Shown: positions 8,421 to 17,817, numbered from the stretch's first letter. The stretch: 64,000 nucleotides of DNA from Parvularcula sp. IMCC14364 (GCF_030758415.1 NZ_CP132334.1:1302001-1366000); one strand, 5' to 3'. Numbers and translations: made by a program. Notes: a model not told the origin generated them from the letters alone.

Positions 8421-8714
8421 ATGCCAACCGACGTTCAAAGCAGCCAGAGTTCGAATATCAGTGCACGCAAGAAACAGGCAACACCTGCTTATAATGATGG
8501 TTCAGAAGAATTTTCATCTGAATCAGAGCGCGACAACACAAAGACCAATCTGCACATACCCTCATCAGAAACGGCTGACGGCAAAGAAAAAGTTCTTACA
8601 ACGGAAGAATTAAGGCAAGGCCATACCGGCGACCATGTTCGCCACATCCTCTATCTCTCCACAATCGGCGCTGTCATTGGACTGATTGTCATATACGCAG
8701 CAGCAACAGTGTAG
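8421..8714 (+). CDS. Hypothetical protein with C-terminal membrane helix
   Basis: A 97-residue protein. The first 70 residues are polar and low in complexity (Ser, Gln, Glu, Lys), and a hydrophobic segment near 78-95 (LYLSTIGAVIGLIVIYAAA) ends the protein, so it is probably tail-anchored with its polar part in the cytoplasm. GACGAGG lies upstream of the ATG. It is convergent with crtB, three bases apart. No family recognised. Confidence 0.5.
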   Translation: MPTDVQSSQSSNISARKKQATPAYNDGSEEFSSESERDNTKTNLHIPSSETADGKEKVLTTEELRQGHTGDHVRHILYLSTIGAVIGLIVIYAAATV

Positions 8715-8716
8715 AG

Positions 8717-9652
8717 TTAGTCGGTTACCGGTCGCTGATAGAGGCCAGACCTGTTTGTCTCATCGACTGACTGCCGACTGATAGCGGGACCTACAGCGCT
8801 CAGCGCAAGCCATGTCTTACGGTAGCCGGGTGCGCTGACGCGCTCATCCCAAGCTGTCGGTCCTCTTGATCTCAGCGTTTGCCCAATTTCACGGTAAACT
8901 TTTAGGGCTGCGCATATCGCCCATGCGCATCTGAAAGGCAGTTCACGAATTCCGACATATGCCGATGCATAGTACGTTTCCGCCATGTCCAACAAAGAAC
9001 ATGCGGCTTCATGAGCAGCTGGCCAGTTTTCCTGGCGCGCGAGCCTGGCCGCATCAGTGGGCGCATCAGCATCATGCAGTAAACTGGCTGGAACATAAAT
9101 CCGGTCAGCCCTGGCATCATCTACGACATCTCGCGCTATGTTCGTCAGCTGAAAGGCAAGGCCAAGATCACTTGCGCGATCAAGGGTCGCGTCATCCCGG
9201 ACGCCCATGATGTGAGCCATCATCACGCCGACCACGCCAGCTACATGATAACAATAATCAAGAATTTCTTCCCGGGTTTCATAAACACGTTCCTCCGCAT
9301 CCATACGAAATCCATCGAGTAGTTCAAAAGCATGGCGGTGCGGAATCTCGTGTGTTCTGAAGACACGGGCAAGTCCGGTAAAAACAGGGTCCTCTGTAGG
9401 CTTGCCGCCCAACGCCGCGCTGGTCTGGTCAATCAGACTCTGCAGCCGCTCCTTCTGACCATCACGATAATCAAAAATCTGGCCGTGCCCCATAATCTGG
9501 CCATCCACAACATCATCGCAATAGCGGCACCATGCGTAAAGCATGGAGGCGTCGGCTCGCATGGTGTCGTCAAAGATACGTGAGGCAAGGGCAAAACTTT
9601 TTGACCCTTGCTTTATGGAAGCATGTCCGTGGCTGACGACAGCGTCAGTCAT
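8717..9652 (-). CDS. crtB: Phytoene synthase
   Basis: About 311 residues. It joins two GGPP head to head to give phytoene, the first committed carotenoid step. Asp-rich motifs are seen in 'YAWCRYCDDVVDG' and 'LTNIARDVVDDA', with 'RIYVP' after the second. ATG 9652 is chosen: it overlaps the last base of the crtI stop (TAATG), so the pair is coupled. An upstream in-frame ATG would lie inside crtI. It closes the minus-strand crtY-crtI-crtB unit. Confidence 0.93.
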   Translation of the reverse strand: MTDAVVSHGHASIKQGSKSFALASRIFDDTMRADASMLYAWCRYCDDVVDGQIMGHGQIFDYRDGQKERLQSLIDQTSAALGGKPTEDPVFTGLARVFRTHEIPHRHAFELLDGFRMDAEERVYETREEILDYCYHVAGVVGVMMAHIMGVRDDATLDRASDLGLAFQLTNIARDVVDDARADRIYVPASLLHDADAPTDAARLARQENWPAAHEAACSLLDMAETYYASAYVGIRELPFRCAWAICAALKVYREIGQTLRSRGPTAWDERVSAPGYRKTWLALSAVGPAISRQSVDETNRSGLYQRPVTD

Positions 9653-11193
9653 TACTCTGCAGCCTGTGCTGCCAGCATTGATGCAAAATCCTGAACGCAT
9701 AAACCGGCGGTCGCCTTCGCAGATCCCACAACACCCGGAATGCCTGCACCGGGATGTGTCCCAGCTCCGACTATGTACATGTTGCTGATCTTGTCGTCGC
9801 GATTATGCGGCCGGAACCATGCGCTTTGCGTGAGGATCGGTTCTATGGAGAAAGCAGACCCATTGTGTGAGTTCATCACATCACGGAATGTATAGGGTGT
9901 GATATGATGTGTTGTCACAAGGTCACGGCTCAGATTTGGGATATAGTGTTTCTCAAGGTAAGCGAGAATTTTGTCACGATATTTCGGTCCTTCCACGTCC
10001 CAGTCGATATCGGCCCGTCCCAAATGCGGCACAGGCGAGAGGACGTAATATGAACTGCCGCCGTCCGGTGCCAGACTCTCGTCAGTCACAGAAGGCGCAT
10101 GAAGATAGAGTGAAAAATCATCCGGCAGATCATTGCCGTGGAAGATATCCGAGATCAATTCCCTGTAGCGTTGACCGAATAGTACGGAATGGTGCGCTAT
10201 ATTCGGTGGGGGAGACTTCAGCCCAAAGTATGTCACGAATAATGACATTGAATGGCGCTTTTTCGACAGAGATTGCCCGTATGATTGCCCGCGCGGATGC
10301 TTGCCGAGCAATTTTCCGTATGTATGCACAACATCTGCATTACTCGCGACCAGATCCACATCATGCTTGATGCCGTTAGCAATGACGCCCGTAACCCTGT
10401 CACCTTCACTTTTGATCTCGGTAATTTCTGTAGAAAGTTTCAGGGTGCCGCCAATATCTTCAAACAGTTTCACCAGCGCCTTTATAAGCGCACCCGTACC
10501 GCCCATGGCGAACCAGATGCCACCTTCAAGCTGCAGAGCATGGACCAGGTGATAAATTGAAGATGACTCAAAAGGATTACCGCCAACCAGAAGCGTATGA
10601 AACGAGAAGGCGCGGCGCAGCTTTTCATCTTTTATAAAGTCGCCAAGACGATCATAAACGCTGCGATAGCTTTGCAGCTTTACCAGTTGTGGAGCTGCGG
10701 CCATCATATCCTTGAAGTTCAGGAAGGGAACAGTACCCAGCTTTACATACCCTTCCTGGTAAACTTCCTTCGTGTACTCATGAAATTTACGATACCCTTC
10801 GAGATCATCGGGATTGATCAGTTCTATCTGCCGCATCAATTCGGCCTGATCGCTGACATAGTCAAAGCGTGTGCCGTCTTCCCAGCAAAGTCTGTATCCA
10901 GGCGTTACGGGGACAAGTTCAACATAATCTGAGGTCTTGCGTCCCGCCGCTTCAAAAAGCTGATGCAGGCAATCTGGATCAGTAATTACGGTAGGCCCAG
11001 CATCAAAGGTGAAGCCTTCCTGTTCATAGACATAAGCACGGCCCCCCGGTTTATCTCTGTTATCGTAAAGCGTTACCTGAAAACCGGCTGTTTGAAGGCG
11101 AATAGCAAGGGCGATGCCGCCAAAGCCAGCGCCAATGACCGCAGCTTCCGGTCTTTTTCCGTTGAGGGAGGGTGTTGCGTCGAGAGGGCTCAA
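9652..11193 (-). CDS. crtI: Phytoene desaturase
   Basis: A 513-residue FAD flavoprotein that turns phytoene into lycopene by four desaturations. The N-terminus carries the dinucleotide fold 'VIGAGFGGIALAIRLQ', then 'KPGGRAYVYEQEGFTFDAGP', and the C-terminal signature is 'YIVGAGTHPGAGIPGVVGSA'. The length is normal for bacterial CrtI. It follows crtY after two bases and overlaps crtB by one base, so the three genes are one operon. Confidence 0.94.
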   Translation of the reverse strand: MSPLDATPSLNGKRPEAAVIGAGFGGIALAIRLQTAGFQVTLYDNRDKPGGRAYVYEQEGFTFDAGPTVITDPDCLHQLFEAAGRKTSDYVELVPVTPGYRLCWEDGTRFDYVSDQAELMRQIELINPDDLEGYRKFHEYTKEVYQEGYVKLGTVPFLNFKDMMAAAPQLVKLQSYRSVYDRLGDFIKDEKLRRAFSFHTLLVGGNPFESSSIYHLVHALQLEGGIWFAMGGTGALIKALVKLFEDIGGTLKLSTEITEIKSEGDRVTGVIANGIKHDVDLVASNADVVHTYGKLLGKHPRGQSYGQSLSKKRHSMSLFVTYFGLKSPPPNIAHHSVLFGQRYRELISDIFHGNDLPDDFSLYLHAPSVTDESLAPDGGSSYYVLSPVPHLGRADIDWDVEGPKYRDKILAYLEKHYIPNLSRDLVTTHHITPYTFRDVMNSHNGSAFSIEPILTQSAWFRPHNRDDKISNMYIVGAGTHPGAGIPGVVGSAKATAGLCVQDFASMLAAQAAE

Positions 11194-11195
11194 GA

Positions 11196-12389
11196 TCAGC
11201 TCCTGTGTCGGTTCATGAATTGTTGTTCAGAGAGATTATAGATCGCCGGGACCACAGGTACAGGCGGCTTGCCAGAAAGGATACGTGCTTTTTGTAAAAG
11301 AGTCAGATCGCCGCGATAGAATGCTGCCACAAGCTGCTCGTCCAGTCGGTAAAAGCGTTGCAAAACCTGATATCGCTTTGACGGCTCTCCGGCCTTGAAC
11401 ATCATTCTGTTGAGTAACCGGAAAAACTTTTCCCGCCGCCAGTGCTCAAGCCTGTAGGCAATAACGCTTTTCGTTACGGCTTCCTGCGTGAGGGATGGCA
11501 ATGCACCCAGTCGCATGGCAATACTTATCGCATCTGGCAGGCTATATCCCGTCACGGCGTTATAAAGGCCACCAGCCAGCCCGATTTTTGGTGCGCTGCC
11601 TGCTTCCGTTTCAAGCCGCGCTTCAAGGTCACTGGCCATGGTAATGGGCAGAATGCCCCTTTCGCTGTGCAGCACGTTCTCAATCTGCCAGCCTTTCCCT
11701 TCGGCATATTCCCTGATGCGGTTATGGATGGTCGCATCGTCCAGGGCTGGCCCATCCTCGTAATATGTGTCTTCTATCAACAGTTTATCGGGGGCATATG
11801 GCAGGCAATAGACGAAACGGTAAGCATCCCCCTGTTCCACTGTGGCATCCATGATGATCGGCACATCCAGACCATGAGGCTGGCTGGTACGCACAACCTG
11901 GCCAACGAATTTCTGATACCCGAGCAACACAGTCGGATCGGGCCTGAAGCCTGTGGCGTCAATGATGGCGTTGCCTTCCAGCGTGTCACCATCTTCAAAT
12001 TTGAGGGTGCGCGGTGTTACTGCCTCGACTTTTCTGCCGGTCAAGACGACCAGTTTGCCGCTATCAATCAGTGGCTGCACGGCTTTCATGAGCGCGTCAG
12101 AATTGGATGAGCAATATCCGATATCAAGACGGCGGGAATAAGCCGGAAAGTGCACATCATAGCCTGGCCAGTGATGGGCTATAGCTGGCCCGAACCATTC
12201 AAGCGCAGCCGGGGTGAGGTCTGTTTCATTAAATGACCACGTGTGATCCCCGCCGACCTTCACGGCTGCATCCACAATGGTGACTCTGGTTGCGTTGCCA
12301 GTTGTCAGACATCGCCATGCCACCAGCAGGCTGGCCAATCCACCACCTGCAATCAGCAGATCAGAGATATTGGAATTTGCACCGGGCAG
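11196..12389 (-). CDS. crtY: Lycopene beta-cyclase
   Basis: A cyclase making beta-carotene from lycopene. The N-terminus 'DLLIAGGGLASLLVAWR' is the FAD fold, followed by 'DHTWSFNETDL' and 'PAYSRRLDIGY'; the C-terminal part contains 'AGGLYNAVTGYSLPDAI'. The only ATG/GTG/TTG start that keeps most of the gene is a TTG at 12338, which would cut through the Gly-rich FAD motif. AAGGAG lies eight bases before a CTG at 12389, giving 397 residues with a normal N-terminus, and an in-frame stop lies only a few codons further upstream. I therefore place the start at CTG 12389, unless a base was miscalled. Confidence 0.87.
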   Translation of the reverse strand: MPGANSNISDLLIAGGGLASLLVAWRCLTTGNATRVTIVDAAVKVGGDHTWSFNETDLTPAALEWFGPAIAHHWPGYDVHFPAYSRRLDIGYCSSNSDALMKAVQPLIDSGKLVVLTGRKVEAVTPRTLKFEDGDTLEGNAIIDATGFRPDPTVLLGYQKFVGQVVRTSQPHGLDVPIIMDATVEQGDAYRFVYCLPYAPDKLLIEDTYYEDGPALDDATIHNRIREYAEGKGWQIENVLHSERGILPITMASDLEARLETEAGSAPKIGLAGGLYNAVTGYSLPDAISIAMRLGALPSLTQEAVTKSVIAYRLEHWRREKFFRLLNRMMFKAGEPSKRYQVLQRFYRLDEQLVAAFYRGDLTLLQKARILSGKPPVPVVPAIYNLSEQQFMNRHRS

Positions 12390-12493
12390 GGCTATGGCTC
12401 CTTGATACGGGATGGAATGTGCCAGCTGCTTCCTTTAAGCTGTGTGGCGCCCTTAGTCTATCTGGCGCAATATGAAAAGGACGGCTCAGCTTC

Positions 12494-13240
12494 ATGTTCG
12501 GTGACGGTAACTTCTGGACGACGTATGCGTTTCTCGTGGTAATTATTGTTGCGCGTTATTTCATGATTGCCGGTTTTTTTCATTACTATCTCTGGATGCG
12601 GCCAGCCGACAAAGTGAAGGCAGTCCGCCTCACGCGGCATAATCCGACACGCGCAACCATCCGGCATGAGATTATCATGTCTACCATCTCAGCCTTTATC
12701 TATGCGGCTCCGGCTGCCTGGGTGATGGTCATGTGGGAAAATGGTGGCACGGCCCTCTACACGGAAGTGAATGGCCTTCTTGGCTGGCTTTATATTCCGG
12801 TCAGCATCCTGATTTTCCTGTTTGCGAATGACGCTTTCTTTTATTGGACGCATCGGGCCATGCACCACCCAAAGCTCTACAACCTGATGCACCGGACGCA
12901 CCACAAATCCAAGCAGCCAACGCCCTGGGCGGCGTTTTCGTTCCATCCGACAGAGGCATTGCTGGAGTCATGGCTTTTGCCCGTTATGGCAATTTTTATT
13001 CCCATCCATGTGGGCGCGGCGCTGTTCGTGCTGATGGCGATGACAGTGACCAGTGTGACAAACCATGCCGGCTGGGAAATTTTACCCCGCAGCTGGGTCA
13101 AGGGTTGGATAGGTGACAACATCATTTCTGCAACCCACCACAACATGCATCATACAAAATTCAACGGTAATTACGGCCTGCATTTCCGTCTTTGGGACAA
13201 GTTGATGGGAACCGACATCATGAAGCCGGTCAAAAAATAG
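12494..13240 (+). CDS. Sterol desaturase/fatty acid hydroxylase family protein (possible CrtG-like carotenoid hydroxylase)
   Basis: A 248-residue membrane di-iron protein with the eight-His pattern of the fatty acid hydroxylase superfamily: 'HRAMHH', 'HRTHH', 'NHAGWE' and 'HHNMHH'. Hydrophobic segments lie near 8-30, 55-75, 92-112 and 155-180. Members act on sterols, lipids or carotenoids; the 2,2'-hydroxylase CrtG of Brevundimonas carotenoid clusters is, as I recall, of this superfamily. Divergent placement next to crtY makes a ring hydroxylase likely, but the substrate is inferred only from position. Confidence 0.65.
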   Translation: MFGDGNFWTTYAFLVVIIVARYFMIAGFFHYYLWMRPADKVKAVRLTRHNPTRATIRHEIIMSTISAFIYAAPAAWVMVMWENGGTALYTEVNGLLGWLYIPVSILIFLFANDAFFYWTHRAMHHPKLYNLMHRTHHKSKQPTPWAAFSFHPTEALLESWLLPVMAIFIPIHVGAALFVLMAMTVTSVTNHAGWEILPRSWVKGWIGDNIISATHHNMHHTKFNGNYGLHFRLWDKLMGTDIMKPVKK

Positions 13241-13256
13241 TAACAGGAATCAAAGA

Positions 13257-14456
13257 ATGACCTTTTTCTCAGAGACGAAACAACTGCCACCAGATAGCCT
13301 GTTGCAACTCATAACCGAGTTTCGGAATGATCCCTCTCCGGACAAGATTGATCTTGGTGTCGGCGTCTATCAGGATGAGCACGGCAAGACACCAATCTTC
13401 GAAGCGGTGGAGCTTGCGCAGCGGCGTTTGCAAACAGATGAGGACAGCAAGACCTACCTTGGTCCATTAGGATGGCCAGGTTTTGCCGATGAGGTTCGCA
13501 AGCTCGTACTCGGGGAAGTTCTTGAGGAAAAGCTGGCAGGGCGCTTTGCTGTACTGCCAACACCAGGGGGCAGTGGGGCGCTTAAATCTGCCGGCACACT
13601 CGTGCAGCGCCTTAATCCGTCTGCCAAAATCAGATTGCCTGATCCGACCTGGGCCAATCACAAGCCGATTTTTCTCTCTTGTGACCTCGAGACTGTGACC
13701 TATGCCTATTACGATAATGAGGCAACGAGCCTTGATCGTGAAAAGATGTATGCAGATCTTGCAGCGGCGCAGAGCGGTGACATCATTGTTGTCCACGGCA
13801 ACTGCCATAACCCGACAGGAGAAGACCTTTCAGCAGAAGACTGGAAGTTCCTGACCGATCTGGCTCTGGAAAAAGGTATCGTTCCGTTTATCGACATCGC
13901 CTACCAGGGGTTGGGGCAGGGCTTTCATGAAGATATGGCCCATGTGCGCAGCTTGCTAGAATCGGTGCCGGAGGCGATCCTCTGCTATTCCTTTTCAAAG
14001 AATATGGGACTTTATCGCGAGCGTGTTGGTGCAGCCCTCGTGATGACAGAGAATGCTGATATGGCGGAGCGTGTACAGAGCAATCTTAATGAGATTGCCC
14101 GGCGTACATATTCAATGCCCCCTTCCTATGGGGCTGCGCTTGCCTGGTATTTGCTGAGCGACCCGGACCTCAATGCAAGCTGGCGCAAGGAACTCGAGCA
14201 GTTGCGCAAGCGCGTTGTCAGTCTTCGGGCGCAAGTAACGGATGCCTTGTCATCAGAGTTTGGTGATAATCGTTTTCAGTATATCACCGCCCAAAATGGC
14301 ATGTTTTCGCGTCTGCCCCTGACGCCTGAGCAGATAAATCGTTTCAAAACTGAGTCGTCTATCTATATGGCAGGAGATGGCCGCGTGAATATGTGCGGTT
14401 TTACCCCGGCAAAAATAGCCCGATTTACGGAGAATATGAGTTCCGTTCTGAAATAG
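13257..14456 (+). CDS. Aromatic amino acid/aspartate aminotransferase
   Basis: A 399-residue class I pyridoxal-phosphate aminotransferase. The PLP lysine lies in 'SFSKNMGLYRERVGA' (about 248), with 'HGNCHNPTGEDL' and 'PFIDIAYQGLGQG' around the cofactor site and 'YLGPLGWPGF' near the N-terminus. These are family Ia traits shared by AspC and TyrB, so the enzyme exchanges amino groups between aspartate or aromatic amino acids and 2-oxoglutarate. It starts 16 bases after the hydroxylase gene and ends in a strong hairpin. It may simply be read through from the carotenoid side. Confidence 0.85.
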   Translation: MTFFSETKQLPPDSLLQLITEFRNDPSPDKIDLGVGVYQDEHGKTPIFEAVELAQRRLQTDEDSKTYLGPLGWPGFADEVRKLVLGEVLEEKLAGRFAVLPTPGGSGALKSAGTLVQRLNPSAKIRLPDPTWANHKPIFLSCDLETVTYAYYDNEATSLDREKMYADLAAAQSGDIIVVHGNCHNPTGEDLSAEDWKFLTDLALEKGIVPFIDIAYQGLGQGFHEDMAHVRSLLESVPEAILCYSFSKNMGLYRERVGAALVMTENADMAERVQSNLNEIARRTYSMPPSYGAALAWYLLSDPDLNASWRKELEQLRKRVVSLRAQVTDALSSEFGDNRFQYITAQNGMFSRLPLTPEQINRFKTESSIYMAGDGRVNMCGFTPAKIARFTENMSSVLK

Positions 14457-14476
14457 GGAAGGGCCAGGCCCTTCCC
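14456..14476. terminator. Bidirectional terminator hairpin
   Basis: A perfect 10-bp stem (GGGAAGGGCC with its complement) around a single A sits between the convergent aminotransferase and yceI genes, starting on the last base of the former. No T-run follows on either side, so function as a terminator is inferred from stem strength and position. Confidence 0.55.
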
Positions 14477-14482
14477 GACAGA

Positions 14483-15115
14483 TCAACCCTCAGGTTGATA
14501 GAACTCGACTTCGATCAGCAGGTCTACGTCATCTCCAATATTCGGGACAAGGCCGGACATACCCCACTCAGAGCGGGTTACGCTGCCAGTTGCGGAAAAT
14601 CCGAGAGTTGCGAGACCAGAGAAGGGCCGCTCTTCAAATGCACCGTTGAACGAAATGTCCAGTGATACCGGCTTGGTAACGCCCATAAATGTCAGGTCGC
14701 CAGTAACGATGCCAGTTGTCTCGCCTTTCATCTCGATACCAGTAGAAGCAAAGGAAATTTCCGGAAACTCTCCTGCATTGAACCAGCGTTCGCTTTCGGC
14801 AAGTTCTTTGTCAAAATCTTTTGCGTCCGCGTTAGGATAGTCTGTTTCCACTGATGTGGGGTCAACGGTCACTTTCAGCGCACTGTTGGCAGGGTTTGCG
14901 GGATCAAAGTCCAGTGTGGCATCAAACCGGGTGAAACGTGCCGTATAGTTTGACAATCCGAAATGGGAGACTTTCCAGGTCAGGCTCGCATGTGATTTGT
15001 CGAGAACGTACTCACCTGCAGGCATATCTGCAGGTGGTGTCATTTCGCTTTGTGCCTGAGCTGCCGCAGTCAGCATTAGGGCGGCGCTGCCCAGGGCAAG
15101 AAGGTGTTTGCGCAT
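14483..15115 (-). CDS. YceI family periplasmic protein
   Basis: A 210-residue secreted protein. Residues 1-21 form a signal peptide (MRKHLLALGSAALMLTAAAQA). The mature part has the YceI lipocalin-like pattern: 'LDKSHASLTWKVSHFG', 'FDATLDFDP', 'FPEISFAS', 'GDLTFMGVTKPV' and 'FSATGSVTRSEWGM'. YceI proteins bind polyisoprenoid chains in a beta-barrel; a role with quinone or isoprenoid traffic near this carotenoid cluster is possible but unproven. It is divergent from hisS. Confidence 0.85.
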   Translation of the reverse strand: MRKHLLALGSAALMLTAAAQAQSEMTPPADMPAGEYVLDKSHASLTWKVSHFGLSNYTARFTRFDATLDFDPANPANSALKVTVDPTSVETDYPNADAKDFDKELAESERWFNAGEFPEISFASTGIEMKGETTGIVTGDLTFMGVTKPVSLDISFNGAFEERPFSGLATLGFSATGSVTRSEWGMSGLVPNIGDDVDLLIEVEFYQPEG

Positions 15116-15341
15116 GGTTGTTCCTTTCCGAAAACATGAAACTCTTGGTGTCTCTTAGCTACAACATCGGGGGCAGATTGAACATAACCATCCCGGCAAA
15201 AGTCTTTTCACATTTGTGCATGGATGGTCACATTACCGTGGGGTGGCTCTGCCATCGTCATGGGCAGTGGCGCAGTCCGGCATTGATCCGCGTTGCAGCA
15301 TTGGCTACCAACGCCGCTTGTCACAACATTAGCTGGGCTTC

Positions 15342-16838
15342 ATGAGCAAGAAACAGAAAACGTTCAAACCGAAAGCGCGTAAGCCGCGTGGCTTCGCAGA
15401 CAGGCTTGGTCAGGAAATTCTGGCAGAGCAGGCCATGCTGACGCGCATCCAGGCAGTCTATGCGGCATATGGGTTCGATCCGCTGGAAACACCGGCGTTC
15501 GAATTCACTGATGCGCTGGGCAAGTTCCTGCCTGATGTGGATCGTCCGGGTCAGGGGGTTTTTTCCCTGCAGGATGACGATGAGCAATGGATGAGCCTGC
15601 GCTATGACTTGACGGCGCCATTGGCAAGGTTTGTCGCGGAGCATTATGACGCTCTGCCAAAGCCCTTCCGCCGCTATCAGGTCGGGCGGGTCTGGCGTAA
15701 TGAAAAGCCGGGACCGGGTCGGTATCGCGAATTCACGCAATGTGATGCTGATATTGTCGGCGCGCCGGCTCCGTTTGCGGATGCTGAAATATGCATGATG
15801 TTTGCGGATGCTGTGGAGGCTGCCGGGGTGCCGCGTGGTGACTACGTGATCCGCGTTTCTGATCGCAAGGCTATGAATGGCCTTCTGGAAGTTGCGGGGC
15901 TTGCAGGGGAGGACATGGCTGCCAAACGTCTTGGGGTCTTGCGGGCAATGGATAAACTGGATCGTCTGGGTGAGGAAGGTGTGCGCCTTCTTCTGGGCGA
16001 TGGGCGTGAAGATGAAAGCGGCGATTACACACAAGGCGCCGGTCTGTCGGCTGCACAGGCAGATGTGGTTATGGCCTTCATGGCTGCCACGAAGGACAGT
16101 AACGCGGCAACTTGTGCTGCCTTGCGCGATTTGATTGGCGAAAGCTCTGACGGAATGCAGGGCGTCGAAAATCTGGAAAAGATAGCTGAGGTGCTGACAG
16201 CACTGTCCTGCGATGAAAGCAGGGTACAGATTGATTTATCGATTGTGCGTGGTTTGGAATATTACACGGGGCCGGTATTTGAAGCTGATCTGACATTCGA
16301 GGTGGAAGACGAGAAAGGTCGTCCGGTGCGCTTTGGGTCTGTTGGCGGTGGGGGACGCTATGATGATCTGGTCAAGCGCTTCCGCGGTCAGGAAGTACCG
16401 GCTGTGGGGTGTTCCGTGGGCGTATCGCGGCTTTTGTCAGCGTTGCAGGCGCGTGGCCACGTAACGGACACCGGCAACGGCCCGATTGTCGTGATGGCCA
16501 TGGATAAGGACCAAATGCCAGCATATCAGAAGATGGCGGCAGAGTTACGCGCTGCTGGTCTGCGCGCAGAAGTTTTTGTCGGTAGTGGCAATTTCGGCAA
16601 GCAGATGAAATATGCTGACAGGCGCAGCAGTCCTATGGCCATCATTCAAGGTGAGGATGAGCGCGCCAAAGGAGAGGTGACGCTCAAGGACCTGGTGCTG
16701 GGCGAAAAACTGGCTGCAGAAATTACTGACAATAGACAATGGCGCGAAGACCAACCGGCACAATTCAGCGTACCCCGTGAGAAGATGGTGGATGCTGTGA
16801 AGGATGTATTATCGAGAGGGCAGTCGACAGAGCGATGA
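15342..16838 (+). CDS. hisS: Histidine-tRNA ligase
   Basis: A 498-residue class II synthetase charging tRNA-His. Motif 2 is 'FRRYQVGRVWRNEKPGPGRYREFTQCD', and the His-binding blocks are 'RGLEYYTGPVFE' and 'GSVGGGGRYDDLV'. The C-terminal anticodon domain begins near 'PIVVMAMDKDQM'. The basic N-terminus (KPKARKPRGF) and length are those of the divergent alphaproteobacterial form. Housekeeping gene; divergent from yceI across a gap of about 225 bases that shows nothing clear. Confidence 0.92.
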   Translation: MSKKQKTFKPKARKPRGFADRLGQEILAEQAMLTRIQAVYAAYGFDPLETPAFEFTDALGKFLPDVDRPGQGVFSLQDDDEQWMSLRYDLTAPLARFVAEHYDALPKPFRRYQVGRVWRNEKPGPGRYREFTQCDADIVGAPAPFADAEICMMFADAVEAAGVPRGDYVIRVSDRKAMNGLLEVAGLAGEDMAAKRLGVLRAMDKLDRLGEEGVRLLLGDGREDESGDYTQGAGLSAAQADVVMAFMAATKDSNAATCAALRDLIGESSDGMQGVENLEKIAEVLTALSCDESRVQIDLSIVRGLEYYTGPVFEADLTFEVEDEKGRPVRFGSVGGGGRYDDLVKRFRGQEVPAVGCSVGVSRLLSALQARGHVTDTGNGPIVVMAMDKDQMPAYQKMAAELRAAGLRAEVFVGSGNFGKQMKYADRRSSPMAIIQGEDERAKGEVTLKDLVLGEKLAAEITDNRQWREDQPAQFSVPREKMVDAVKDVLSRGQSTER

Positions 16839-16875
16839 TGTCTCTTTTAGCGGCTATCAGTCTGTAAGTAGAAAA

Positions 16876-17817
16876 CTATTCTGCAGCCTGGGAAATCTGC
16901 AAGGCAGCAGGATCAATCTGCATCAATTCGGTCAGGATCTGCCGCAGCATGGAGCGTAGTGGTTCAAAACCGGCTGTGCGGGTGATGCGGGTTTCATCAA
17001 GGTACAATCTGCGATTGATCTCGATCTGCAAGGCATGAACCCCGGTCTGGGGCTGGCCATAATTCTGTGTCACATAACCGCCAGCATAGGGTGCGTTCCG
17101 GCTCACCCGGTACCCGGCCTCCATCATCAGGTTCTGGGTCAAACTGAGTAGCCCGGGTGCACAGGAGGCCCCGTAGCGATCCCCCAAAACAAAATCCATT
17201 TCCGGCAGTCTTTTGCCGGGACGGCGCCAGGATTCCTGTGAAGGCATCGAGTGACAGTCAATGATGATAGCGCAGCCAAATTGCTGCACCGTTCGATCAA
17301 TCGTCTCCTGTAGCATCTGATGATAAGGCTTATAGAACAGCTCCAGTCGCTGCAGGGCGTCACGCACAGGCAGGCGGGTTGGATATATTTCCTGCCCGTT
17401 GGCTGCCAGTCGTGGAATAACGCCAAAACCTGCAAGAACCCGGCTGGAGCGCGTGTCGCTGTCTTCGGGCAGACGGCCCGACAGAACCAGCGGATCAAGC
17501 TCTTTTTCGCTCCGGTTCACATCCACATAGGCTCTCGGGAACAACGCCTTGATAAGGGGTGCCCCCAGGCTCGGCACCATGTCTACAAGAAGGTCCACAT
17601 AGCTGTCTTCGGACCGGCGCAAGCTCATCAGATCAAGGCTGCTGCGATTGACGAAAGAAGCAGGATAGCGCCGCCCGGAATGTGGCGAGGCAAAAATAAA
17701 AGGCGAAGTCTGGACAGTCGGCGCGATCAGTTCGACCGGTCGGACTGACAGGCGTTCTTCTTCACCAGTATCGCTCATGCTGCTGCTCAATTCCTGCACT
17801 ATGCTTTGCGCTTTCAC
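16876..17817 (-). CDS. N-formylglutamate amidohydrolase
   Basis: A 313-residue zinc hydrolase of the N-formylglutamate amidohydrolase family, which releases formate and glutamate late in histidine breakdown. Motifs: 'FASPHSGRRYP', 'RAYVDVNRSEKELDP', 'IIDCHSMPS' and 'ALQIEINRRLYLDE'. The other hut genes are absent, so a related amidohydrolase role is equally possible. It faces hisS across a 37-base gap and is divergent from cpdR. Confidence 0.82.
   Translation of the reverse strand: MKAQSIVQELSSSMSDTGEEERLSVRPVELIAPTVQTSPFIFASPHSGRRYPASFVNRSSLDLMSLRRSEDSYVDLLVDMVPSLGAPLIKALFPRAYVDVNRSEKELDPLVLSGRLPEDSDTRSSRVLAGFGVIPRLAANGQEIYPTRLPVRDALQRLELFYKPYHQMLQETIDRTVQQFGCAIIIDCHSMPSQESWRRPGKRLPEMDFVLGDRYGASCAPGLLSLTQNLMMEAGYRVSRNAPYAGGYVTQNYGQPQTGVHALQIEINRRLYLDETRITRTAGFEPLRSMLRQILTELMQIDPAALQISQAAE

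Noticed and set aside
8338-8613. Open frame of 91 codons on plus, overlapping the 8421 gene
   Set aside because: It lacks a ribosome site and overlaps a better frame with a membrane helix and ribosome site.
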